Assembly (NCBI GenBank): GCA_023394215.1
Contig: JAEXBH010000017.1
Span: forward strand, 1 to 5,492
Source: Bacillota bacterium
GTDB lineage: Bacteria; Bacillota; Clostridia; Tissierellales; Peptoniphilaceae
DNA length: 5,492 bases
Direction: 5' to 3'
The notes beneath the pieces were generated by a model, which was not told the origin of the DNA, did no database searches, and saw nothing but the letters and a program-made list of their open reading frames with translations. The position numbers and the translations under genes were made by a program. How positions within the stretch are numbered: the stretch's first letter is position 1; each line of letters begins with the position of its first letter. Positions 1 through 5,468 of this stretch are shown one piece after another.

Positions 1-988
1 AATTCAAAGCTAAAGCTATAGCCAAGATTACGCCCTTAAATATATTTACTGCATAATATGGTACTGAAGCCATTATAAGCCCATTTTCCAATACCCCTAT
101 CAAAAAGGCTCCCGCCAAAGTTCCCAAAGCATTGGGCTTTCCTATACCCGCAACGGAAATACCTATATTTGCAGCCGCTACAGAACCCATTAAATAAATA
201 GCACCTGAATTAATTTGAGCATTACCCACTCTGGCACCGATTAAAATACCTCCTATAGCAGCACAAACTGTTGCAAAAATATATGCCAAAGCCCTATATT
301 TTTTTACATTTATCCCTGACAGTTCCGCAGCCAAAGGATTGTCGCCGACTGCATACATATATCTACCGTGCTTGGTAAAGGTTAAAAATATAAAAGCTAA
401 TATAACAATAACTATCATTATAACAATTATCCAAGGAGCCTGACCCAACGTCCTTATAAACTCCGGAACCTTACCGACCGCAATTTCTCCCGACTTTCTT
501 ACCATGTTCTCATTTATAGCCCCGCCACCTGCATAGGTCATGGCAATACCTTCAAACATAAACATAGTGGCTAATGTAGCCAACATATCCGGTATATTCA
601 ACCTTACTATTAGGAAAATATTAATCAAGGCTACCACTAAACTTATTATTATACTTATCAAAATGGCCAATAGAGTAAATCCTACCGTAGTTCCCATTTC
701 ATACCATACAAAGAATGTCATACATAGAGTGTTGGAAAGTGTAGCCGCCGATCCGACCGAAAGATCCATACCGTTTACTGTAAGAGACATAGTCATACCG
801 ATTGAAATTATAGTAACAATACTTACCGCCCTTAATATTGTAATAAGATTTTGATGAGTTCTGAATGTAGGCATAGCCACAGAAAAACCTATAATCATAA
901 AAGCGATTGTAAGCAGGATTCCCCATTTTGTAATAAAATCACCTATCGAAAATTTATCTTTTTTCTCTGTTTTATTTTTTTCAGACAT
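1..988 (-). CDS. Sugar ABC transporter permease, RbsC-type (CUT2 family), C-terminus cut by window edge
   Basis: Integral membrane subunit of a ribose/galactose-type sugar importer; it forms the channel that receives sugar from the binding protein. I translated 329 uninterrupted codons from the ATG at 988; the 3' end lies beyond base 1, and by comparison with about 320-350 residues for the family probably only a short tail is missing. A short charged cytoplasmic N-terminus (about residues 1-20) is followed by many hydrophobic segments. Family motifs are NGMDLSVG (72-79), LATLATM (136-142), GRYMYAVGDNPLAAELSGI (208-226) and GIGKPNALGTLAGA (281-294), followed by LIGVLENGL. The start is supported by AGGAGG at 1002-997, eight bases upstream and inside the 3' end of the ATPase gene. 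Only one base separates the ATPase stop from this ATG, so translation is probably coupled. The premature stop in the upstream ATPase may therefore reduce its expression. The substrate cannot be read from the sequence. Confidence 0.93.
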   Translation of the reverse strand, partial: MSEKNKTEKKDKFSIGDFITKWGILLTIAFMIIGFSVAMPTFRTHQNLITILRAVSIVTIISIGMTMSLTVNGMDLSVGSAATLSNTLCMTFFVWYEMGTTVGFTLLAILISIIISLVVALINIFLIVRLNIPDMLATLATMFMFEGIAMTYAGGGAINENMVRKSGEIAVGKVPEFIRTLGQAPWIIVIMIVIVILAFIFLTFTKHGRYMYAVGDNPLAAELSGINVKKYRALAYIFATVCAAIGGILIGARVGNAQINSGAIYLMGSVAAANIGISVAGIGKPNALGTLAGAFLIGVLENGLIMASVPYYAVNIFKGVILAIALALN

Positions 989-989
989 A

Positions 990-1700
990 TTAATGTCCTC
1001 CTGTTGAATAATATAAAAGTTCTTTTTCATTTGTTTCGGATGTTTTTAATTCCTTAACAATTTGCCCGTCAAACATTACCAATACCCTATCGGTAAGGGC
1101 TAATATCTCGGAAAACTCACATGTTGCATAGATTATTCCTTTACCTTGTTTAGCCAGATCATCTATAAGCTTATATATATCGCTCTTAGCGCCTATATCA
1201 ACACCCTTTGTAGGCTCATCAAATATATATACCTTAGCCTGTGATTCAATCCATTTACCTATTACTACCTTTTGTTGATTTCCTCCGGATAACAACTCTA
1301 CCTTCTGATTAGGGGAAGGTGTCTTTATCCCAAGAGAACCGATAACCTTTTTTGTTGTTCCTAATTGTTTTTCCTTGGATACAAACCCGAATCTATTTAA
1401 AAACTTATCAAGTACCGAAAGTGTAATATTTGAATATACAGGATCCTTGACAAGAACTCCTTCTTTTCTTCTTTCTTCAGGAACTAAGGCAAACCCGTTT
1501 TTAACCGCTTGAGTTGGAGTTTTTTGCTTTATTTCCTTGCCGTCAAGTATGAATTTATCATGACTTGTATCATATACTCCAAACAAGGCCTTGCACAACT
1601 CGGTTTTTCCTCCACCGACTAACCCTGCTATTCCAAGAATTTCACCCTTTTTTAATTCAAAGGAAACATTCTTTACCCTGGAGTCTTTTTCACTTAAGTT
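990..1700 (-). pseudogene. Orphaned C-terminal nucleotide-binding domain of the sugar ABC ATPase
   Basis: Open frame directly downstream of the premature TAA, codons 272-507 of the full gene. It keeps the second ABC domain: Walker A GLVGGGKT (297-304), the family segment VPEERRKEGV (344-353), the canonical signature LSGGNQQKV (408-416) and Walker B VYIFDEPTKGVD (428-439); the H-loop region reads ATCEFSE without histidine. No ATG or GTG start with a plausible RBS is visible between the TAA and Walker A. The first usable non-ATG codon I see, TTG at 1598-1596, lies just after the P-loop, so a product started there would lack ATP binding. The absence of further stops or shifts suggests the interruption is recent or artefactual. 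Confidence 0.8.
997..1002 (-). promoter_or_regulatory. Ribosome binding site of the permease, inside the ATPase 3' end
   Basis: AGGAGG on the minus strand, eight bases before the permease ATG (988-986). It overlaps the last codons of the ATPase gene, and the ATPase stop (992-990) lies between it and the start. This fits translational coupling in the intact operon. With translation ending at 1701, initiation here would have to be independent. Confidence 0.75.
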
Positions 1701-1703
1701 TTA
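1701..1703 (-). other. In-frame premature stop codon (TAA) in the sugar ABC ATPase gene
   Basis: On the coding strand the local codons are ATA TTG ACC GTA TAA AAC TTA. The stop separates ILTV from NLSEKD at the boundary of the two ATPase domains. The TAA is not in a long homopolymer, so a substitution rather than an indel is the simplest origin. UAA followed by A is not a context I recognise as programmed readthrough. Confidence 0.85.
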
Positions 1704-2513
1704 TACGGTCAATATCGTTTCACCGACCGAACCCGCTTTTCTATCAAAGAGAACAACCGTCTTATCCCCCAACATATGTTCAACTATATGTCTTACAGTC
1801 AGATCCTTATCTATTACTTGCTCGTGTACAACCCTGCCTTCTCTCATAATTGTTATATAATCACAGATTTCAAACAATTCCTGAAGTCTATGTGAAATAA
1901 ATACAACCCCTACACCCTTGTCTTTCACAAGACTTCTTACAATTGAAAATAATTTTTCCGTCTCAGAATTTGAAAGTGGAGCTGTTGGTTCATCAAGCAA
2001 CAAAAACTTACAGTCTTCTAAAACCGCCTTAGCTATCAACACCATTTGTTTTTCTGCTAAAGTAAGTTCATCAACTCTTTTATTAACATTAATATCTATA
2101 TCCAAATCCTTCAGCTGCTTTCTCGCCACAGAATATACTTGAGTCCAATTTACAATTTGTCTTTTCCCCATTTGATTTACAAGTTTATTCATATAAATAT
2201 TTTCTGCAACGGTCAAGCTCGGTACCAAAGCTGTATCCACCTCTTGATATACAGTTTGAACACCAAAACCGAAAGCATCTCTCGGCGATCTGATTTCAAT
2301 GCCCTCACCGTTTAAAAATATCTCTCCGTCATAGTTTGAGTTAACACCGGAAATAACTTTCATAAGTGTGGATTTTCCCGCTCCGTTCGCCCCTATCAAA
2401 GCATATATATGACCGCTTTGGATTTCAAAATCAACATGATTCAAAGCCTTAACTCCGGGAAAACTGACAGAAATATTTTTCAGACTTAACGTGTTTATGT
2501 CATTTTTACTCAT
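1701..2513 (-). CDS. N-terminal nucleotide-binding domain of the interrupted sugar ABC ATPase (270 aa as translated)
   Basis: This is what ribosomes would make if the TAA at 1703-1701 is real: a complete first ABC domain plus the interdomain linker. Visible motifs are Walker A GANGAGKST (residues 41-49), the Q-loop glutamine at 90 (VYQEVD), the signature LTLAEKQMV (150-158), which departs from LSGGQ as the first domain commonly does in RbsA-like proteins, Walker B FLLLDEPTAPL (170-180) and the H-loop histidine 208 (FISHRL). The chain ends at GETILTV, exactly where the second domain begins. The fragment could fold and bind ATP, but CUT2 ATPases normally work as a two-domain chain, so function on its own is doubtful. 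It could act only if the second domain were made separately. Confidence 0.85.
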   Translation of the reverse strand: MSKNDINTLSLKNISVSFPGVKALNHVDFEIQSGHIYALIGANGAGKSTLMKVISGVNSNYDGEIFLNGEGIEIRSPRDAFGFGVQTVYQEVDTALVPSLTVAENIYMNKLVNQMGKRQIVNWTQVYSVARKQLKDLDIDINVNKRVDELTLAEKQMVLIAKAVLEDCKFLLLDEPTAPLSNSETEKLFSIVRSLVKDKGVGVVFISHRLQELFEICDYITIMREGRVVHEQVIDKDLTVRHIVEHMLGDKTVVLFDRKAGSVGETILTV

Positions 2514-2534
2514 AATTCATCCCTCACACTTATA

Positions 2535-2572
2535 TAAATGAAACGCTGATATTTCTATCAGCATTTCATTTA
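2535..2572 (-). other. Intercistronic stem-loop between binding protein and ATPase genes
   Basis: A long inverted repeat in the 82-bp gap after the binding-protein stop. Arms 2535-2551 and 2556-2572 give a 17-bp stem with a 4-base loop (2552-2555). The one imperfect position is C·A when read on the plus strand but G·U in the minus-strand transcript, so the structure is complete only in the operon's own RNA. No T-run follows it, so it is a poor intrinsic terminator. A role as a 3' stabiliser or partial attenuator that keeps binding-protein mRNA above ATPase and permease mRNA is likely (inference from similar hairpins in binding-protein operons). Confidence 0.75.
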
Positions 2573-2595
2573 CATAATATTCTTAATCCATTTTC

Positions 2596-3741
2596 TTACT
2601 TGCTTGTTTCGGATTTTATACTCTTCATCCAATCATATCCGTCAAAAATACCTTTTTCCAAGCCCCAGCCTTCTACTACGGTTTGGATATTTGTCATATT
2701 AATTTTATCATTCAACACATCAGTCTTTACCAATTGAGCTGGTAAATTAAATGTATCAGGAGTTTTTTCTCCGGCAAACTTAGCCGCCAATATTCTCATA
2801 TCCGCAATACCTATCAACTTAGGGTCTACAGCGGCAGTTGATCTCCAGACATCTTTATTAGCCAACATTAAATTAATATCATCGTTTGATACATCAATAG
2901 AGAATATCTTTATATCTTTTCTTCCTGCATCATTCAAAGCTTGCAAACAACCCTTAGCAAGTTCATCATATGAACCCCAAATAGCATCCACCTTACCTTC
3001 AGGATATTTAGGCAAAATAGCTGCCAAAGCTTCTTGTGTACCGCCTCTTGCATCAGAAGCATTTACCGGTCCTACCAATTCCACTTCTTGAATCTTTCCT
3101 TCTTTTACATATTGATCATATATAACTTGTCTTTTATCAAGCGGAGGTATGCCCGGGCCCATCCATGCTCTTATAACCTTAACAGGCTTCTTATCAGGAT
3201 TTCCTTCAACTAAGGAATCCAAAGAAAGTTTTGCTAAATCCGGATCTTCTTGAGCTGTACTGGTCACACCTTCCAAAATCGGTTTAGTAGTGTCTCCGCC
3301 CGGATAAGGAACTGAGTCGAAAGTAACAACCTTCATACCCTTATCTACAGCCGGTTTTAATGAATCATAGCAGTAACCCGCTTCAGCATGAGATACTATC
3401 AACCCGTCATAATCTTTTTGAATTACTTGAGCTATTGTTTCTTGAGCCTTTGCATTGTCACCGTCAGTAACAAAGGTGTCAACTTCAAATCCCAAAGCCT
3501 TACCTTCACTTACACATCCGTCCAAAAATTGTTGAGTATGGTCTCCTGCAGCCAAATTTCTAACAACAGCTACCTTAATCTTACCGTCTTTCATTTGTTC
3601 AGGCATTTTTTCTTTCAATATTTCAACAACTTTTTCAGAACCCTTACCGCCTTCATTGCCGGCATCTTTTTTATTTCCGCAACCTGCAACCATAATAGCA
3701 ACTAAACATAATGCTATTATCACTCTAAAATGTTTTTTCAT
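2596..3741 (-). CDS. Sugar ABC transporter substrate-binding lipoprotein (type 1 periplasmic-binding fold, RbsB-like)
   Basis: First gene of the transporter operon, 381 residues. It captures sugar outside the cell and delivers it to the permease. The N-terminus is a lipoprotein signal: basic MKKHFR, a hydrophobic stretch, then lipobox VAGC with the lipidated cysteine at 21. A polar, Gly/Lys/Glu-rich linker follows to about residue 50. The body has the two-lobe type 1 binding fold: KIKVAVVRN (54-62), the N-lobe segment DYDGLIVSHAEAG (110-122), VVTFDS (138-143), a C-lobe start near KPVKVIRAWMGPG (185-197), SYDELAKGCLQALNDAG (257-273) and IKIFSIDVSNDD (277-288). RBS AGGAGG at 3752-3747 lies five bases before the ATG. 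A near-consensus promoter and a GTAAAC tandem element lie upstream. The ligand cannot be assigned; the divergent aldolase suggests a deoxyhexose, pentose or related sugar. Length is somewhat above RbsB, mainly because of the signal and linker. Confidence 0.93.
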   Translation of the reverse strand: MKKHFRVIIALCLVAIMVAGCGNKKDAGNEGGKGSEKVVEILKEKMPEQMKDGKIKVAVVRNLAAGDHTQQFLDGCVSEGKALGFEVDTFVTDGDNAKAQETIAQVIQKDYDGLIVSHAEAGYCYDSLKPAVDKGMKVVTFDSVPYPGGDTTKPILEGVTSTAQEDPDLAKLSLDSLVEGNPDKKPVKVIRAWMGPGIPPLDKRQVIYDQYVKEGKIQEVELVGPVNASDARGGTQEALAAILPKYPEGKVDAIWGSYDELAKGCLQALNDAGRKDIKIFSIDVSNDDINLMLANKDVWRSTAAVDPKLIGIADMRILAAKFAGEKTPDTFNLPAQLVKTDVLNDKINMTNIQTVVEGWGLEKGIFDGYDWMKSIKSETSK

Positions 3742-3764
3742 TCTTCCCTCCTAAATAATGAATT

Positions 3765-3786
3765 TTAGTAAACAGAGTAAACAAAC
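3765..3786. promoter_or_regulatory. Putative operator, transporter side: two GTAAAC direct repeats
   Basis: GTAAAC occurs at 3768-3773 and 3777-3782 (9-bp pitch), within TTAGTAAAC and AGTAAACAAA. The 14 bases from 3761 to 3774 (AATTTTAGTAAACA) recur exactly at 3923-3936 on the aldolase side. Relative to the predicted transporter start near 3803, the element sits about +17 to +38, in the 5' leader just ahead of the RBS. That position suits repression. Direct AAACAAA-like repeats resemble operators of DeoR-family sugar regulators, but the regulator is not in the window. Confidence 0.6.
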
Positions 3787-3809
3787 TTATGTATGATTAC
3801 GTTATCCCA

Positions 3810-3838
3810 ATAATATCAAAGCTCTTGTAATATGTCAA
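3810..3838 (-). promoter_or_regulatory. Sigma-A-type promoter of the transporter operon
   Basis: On the minus strand a perfect -35 TTGACA (3838-3833), a 17-bp spacer and -10 TATTAT (3815-3810). The predicted start is near 3803, giving a leader of about 60 nt that carries the GTAAAC repeats and the AGGAGG site. It is the strongest promoter match I see for the minus-strand operon. Confidence 0.72.
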
Positions 3839-3880
3839 TACAATATTTTAACTTTAAAGTAACTTAAATTAATCCCATAA

Positions 3881-3909
3881 TTTACATATTTTATTTTGTT
3901 AGCTATAAT
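3881..3909 (+). promoter_or_regulatory. Distal sigma-A-type promoter (P1) of the aldolase gene
   Basis: -35 TTTACA (3881-3886), a 17-bp spacer and a perfect -10 TATAAT (3904-3909). The predicted start is near 3916, about 113 nt before the ATG, with the GTAAAC tandem repeat at about +11 to +34. It mirrors the transporter promoter, and the two -35 boxes are about 42 bp apart, back to back. AT-rich DNA makes chance matches possible, but -35, spacing and -10 all agree. Confidence 0.62.
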
Positions 3910-3926
3910 TTTAACCTTGAATAATT

Positions 3927-3950
3927 TTAGTAAACAAATTAGTAAACAAA
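3927..3950. promoter_or_regulatory. Putative operator, aldolase side: perfect 12-bp tandem repeat TTAGTAAACAAA x2
   Basis: Two identical 12-base units, 3927-3938 and 3939-3950, place GTAAAC at 3930-3935 and 3942-3947 (12-bp pitch). The element shares 14 identical bases with the transporter-side site and has the same orientation on the genome. It lies just downstream of P1 and about 20 bp upstream of the second promoter candidate. It is probably bound by the same regulator as 3765-3786. Confidence 0.6.
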
Positions 3951-3969
3951 TAAAATGAAATCATTTTAC

Positions 3970-3998
3970 TTTACAAGAATCCCAATTTAATGTAAGAT
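3970..3998 (+). promoter_or_regulatory. Possible proximal promoter (P2) of the aldolase gene
   Basis: -35 TTTACA (3970-3975), a 17-bp spacer and -10 TAAGAT (3993-3998), predicting a start near 4005, about 24 nt before the ATG and just ahead of AGGAGG. The -10 is weaker than that of P1. If active, it would start downstream of the GTAAAC element and respond to it differently. It could be a chance match in AT-rich DNA. Confidence 0.45.
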
Positions 3999-4028
3999 TA
4001 TTTAAATGAAATTTTTTAGGAGGATATT

Positions 4029-4670
4029 ATGTTGCTGAAATCTGAAAGAGAAAAAATAGTTATTTATTGTAGAAAACTTATAGAAACAGGCCTAACTAAG
4101 GGTACCGGAGGTAACATATCCATAGTTGACAGAGAACACGGTTATATAGCTATCAGCAGCTCCGGCCAAGATTACTATGAAATGGAAGCTTCCGATGTAG
4201 CCGTTATAGACTTTGAAGGAAATATAATTGAAGGAAATAGAAAACCGTCAAGTGAATATCAAATGCATACCATGATCTACAAAAATTTTCCTCAAGCTTC
4301 CTCTGTTGTACATTGCCACTCCGTTTACGCCACATCCCTATCAATACTAAGAGAAGATCTTCCCGCATCCAACTACCTTTTAGCTTCAGGCGGCGGAAAT
4401 AATGTAAGATGTTCAAAATACGCATCTTTCGGAAGCAAAGAAATAGGGCTTGCCTGCGTCGAAGCATTAAAAGACAGAAAAGCCTGCTTATTGGCCAATC
4501 ACGGACAAATAACCTATGCGGAAAGTATAGAAAAAGCCTTCAGTATAGCAAGCACCATAGAAGAATGCGCCATGACATATATGATTGCAAGATCCGTGGG
4601 AAAACCCGTAATATTGGATGACAAAGAAATGGAATTTATGGTTGGAAAATTCAAAGGGTACGGCAGGTAA
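4029..4670 (+). CDS. fucA: Class II sugar-phosphate aldolase, L-fuculose-1-phosphate aldolase type
   Basis: Zinc-dependent cytoplasmic aldolase. The E. coli family member splits L-fuculose-1-phosphate into DHAP and L-lactaldehyde. At 213 residues it matches FucA (215) closely. Visible are the phosphate-binding GTGGNIS (25-31), ISSSG (42-46), PSSE with the catalytic glutamate E76 (FucA E73), zinc ligands H95 and H97 in VVHCHS, and H158 in LLANHGQ. Also present are Y116 in SNYLLASGGGN, F134 in YASFGS, and a C-terminal KFKGYGR in which Y211 matches FucA Y209. These tail and tyrosine matches favour FucA over AraD. RBS AGGAGG (4018-4023) lies five bases before the ATG. It is transcribed divergently from the sugar transporter and shares its operator motif, so it probably acts on the imported sugar. 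Close relatives act on rhamnulose-1-phosphate, ribulose-1-phosphate or 5-deoxyribulose-1-phosphate, and no kinase or isomerase is in the window, so the substrate is uncertain. Confidence 0.9.
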   Translation: MLLKSEREKIVIYCRKLIETGLTKGTGGNISIVDREHGYIAISSSGQDYYEMEASDVAVIDFEGNIIEGNRKPSSEYQMHTMIYKNFPQASSVVHCHSVYATSLSILREDLPASNYLLASGGGNNVRCSKYASFGSKEIGLACVEALKDRKACLLANHGQITYAESIEKAFSIASTIEECAMTYMIARSVGKPVILDDKEMEFMVGKFKGYGR

Positions 4671-4736
4671 AATTATCCTCTTTTGATGATTAAATTGTAA
4701 AAATACAGAATTCAATAAAAAACTTATCACATTAAA

Positions 4737-4767
4737 AGACGGCTTACTTTTTACAAGTTCGCCGTCT
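4737..4767 (-). terminator. Hairpin terminator between convergent genes
   Basis: Arms AGACGGC (4737-4743) and GCCGTCT (4761-4767) form a 7-bp GC-containing stem. After a 2x2 internal loop, ACTT (4746-4749) pairs with AAGT (4755-4758) around a 5-base loop. In the minus-strand transcript the stem is followed by TTTTAAT, fitting an intrinsic terminator 24 bases past the stop of the ABC ATPase gene. On the plus strand the hairpin is followed only by CATTTGCTATT, so termination of the aldolase transcript here is possible but weaker. Confidence 0.72.
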
Positions 4768-4790
4768 CATTTGCTATTATGTTACAAAAT

Positions 4791-5468
4791 CTACTTTAAC
4801 CTATGAAGTTCTCTTTCCTCCATCTTATAAATCTTATTAGCGTAATCCGCCACATTTTCATCATGTGTTACCATAACAATAGTTCTGCCTTCCCCATTTA
4901 AATCAACCAAAAGCTTCATTATGGTGTCTTTTGTATGTTCATCAATCGCCCCTGTAGGTTCGTCCGCTATAATCAACTTAGGTCCTTTAGAAATCGCTCT
5001 TGCTATGGCGACTCTCTGCTTTTCCCCACCGCTTAACTTGGAAATCTTCTTATTCAGCAAATCCTTCGATAAACCCACCTTTGATATTGACTCCTCTATC
5101 AGACCTCCTATCTTTCCGGATTTCATTGCAGGATTGATGAGTAAAGAAAGTTCAAGATTTTCCCTCACCGTAAAATCTTCTATCAACCTGTAATCTTGGA
5201 AAATATAACCTATTCTTTCATTTCTAATCTTAGATAAAAAGCCATCTCCCTTTTTAGAAATCAATTGATTTTCAAAATAATAATCTCCCCTATACTTATA
5301 ATCCAAAAGACCGATAATATTTAAAAGCGTAGTCTTACCCACTCCACTTGTTCCCATGATAGCAACAAAATCATTTTCCTCAACTTGAAAATTCAAATTA
5401 TCTAAAATTTGAATACTCTTATTCTTTTCTATAATAAATTTTTTGCTTATTCCTTCAAGTTTAATCAT
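4791..5468 (-). CDS. ABC transporter ATP-binding protein, LolD/MacB/BceA-type
   Basis: Single-domain ATPase of 225 residues. Motifs are Walker A GTSGVGKTT (39-47), Q-loop Q91 (IFQDYRLI), signature LSGGEKQRVAIARA (145-158), Walker B LIIADEPTGAID (165-176) and switch histidine H202 (VTHDE). The LSGGEKQRVAIARA plus ADEPTGAID pattern is typical of ATPases that pair with FtsX-like (MacB/BceB/LolE) permeases, often for peptide or antibiotic export and resistance, or lipoprotein handling. It does not resemble the sugar ATPase family and should not be read as a replacement for the broken one. The start at 5468 has GAGG (5477-5474) five bases upstream. The partner permease is not in the window. Only 24 bases lie upstream of the start, with no promoter seen there, so it may belong to an operon entering from the right. 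It converges on the aldolase gene and ends in TAG at 4793-4791, followed by a hairpin terminator. Confidence 0.92.
   Translation of the reverse strand: MIKLEGISKKFIIEKNKSIQILDNLNFQVEENDFVAIMGTSGVGKTTLLNIIGLLDYKYRGDYYFENQLISKKGDGFLSKIRNERIGYIFQDYRLIEDFTVRENLELSLLINPAMKSGKIGGLIEESISKVGLSKDLLNKKISKLSGGEKQRVAIARAISKGPKLIIADEPTGAIDEHTKDTIMKLLVDLNGEGRTIVMVTHDENVADYANKIYKMEERELHRLK

Larger units (their letters stand above)
990..2513 (-). pseudogene. Sugar ABC transporter ATP-binding protein (RbsA/MglA-type, two fused NBDs) interrupted by an in-frame TAA
   Basis: The ATP-hydrolysing subunit of the CUT2 sugar importer, normally one chain of about 500 residues with two nucleotide-binding domains. This frame spans 507 codons from ATG 2513 to the TAA at 992-990, the expected full length. 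Codon 271 (1703-1701) is TAA. The frame is identical on both sides (1703 minus 1598 is 105, or 35 codons), and the protein continues with NLSEKDSRVKNVSFELKKG, which is normal for the start of the second domain. The family usually has a charged residue at this position, so one substitution (AAA or GAA to TAA) explains it. RBS GAGGG at 2525-2521 lies seven bases upstream of the start. It sits in the operon between the binding protein and the permease. Other genes here end in TAA (for example 2598-2596 and 4668-4670), so TAA is a true stop in this genome. Either a real nonsense mutation or a base error. Confidence 0.87.

Noticed and set aside
540..1057. Plus-strand and alternative minus-strand open frames across the permease and ATPase junction
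   Set aside because: They lie antisense or out of frame to clearly conserved transporter genes, have low-complexity or unfamiliar products, and lack convincing RBSs.
1701..1703. Stop codon reassignment or selenocysteine-like recoding at the internal TAA
   Set aside because: Other genes in the window terminate with TAA (992-990, 2598-2596, 4668-4670), and UAA is not a known selenocysteine or pyrrolysine codon. A nonsense change is simpler.
1598..1710. Frameshift as the cause of the split ATPase
   Set aside because: The upstream and downstream segments are in the same frame (35 codons exactly between the TAA and TTG 1598) and the protein sequence reads through without any missing or extra residues.
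1565..2142. Plus-strand open frames opposite the sugar ATPase
   Set aside because: They are antisense shadows of conserved ABC motifs, with Ser/Phe/Pro-rich composition and no recognisable domain.
3388..3705. Plus-strand 105-codon frame opposite the binding protein N-terminus
   Set aside because: It is fully antisense to the signal peptide and N-lobe of the lipoprotein and has no supporting RBS or family resemblance.
3927..3950. CRISPR-like or mobile-element repeat
   Set aside because: Only two 12-bp units with no spacer, terminal inverted repeats or transposase; the position next to a promoter fits an operator.
3742..4028. Riboswitch or small RNA in the divergent intergenic region
   Set aside because: No extended GC-containing stems or recognisable riboswitch core; the sequence is explained by promoters, tandem repeats and RBSs.
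4204..4730. Extra frames overlapping the aldolase on both strands
   Set aside because: The aldolase frame carries all catalytic residues; the others are composition-driven shadows.
4921..5193. Plus-strand 90-codon frame opposite the right-hand ABC ATPase
   Set aside because: It is antisense to the Walker B and signature region; no RBS or domain.
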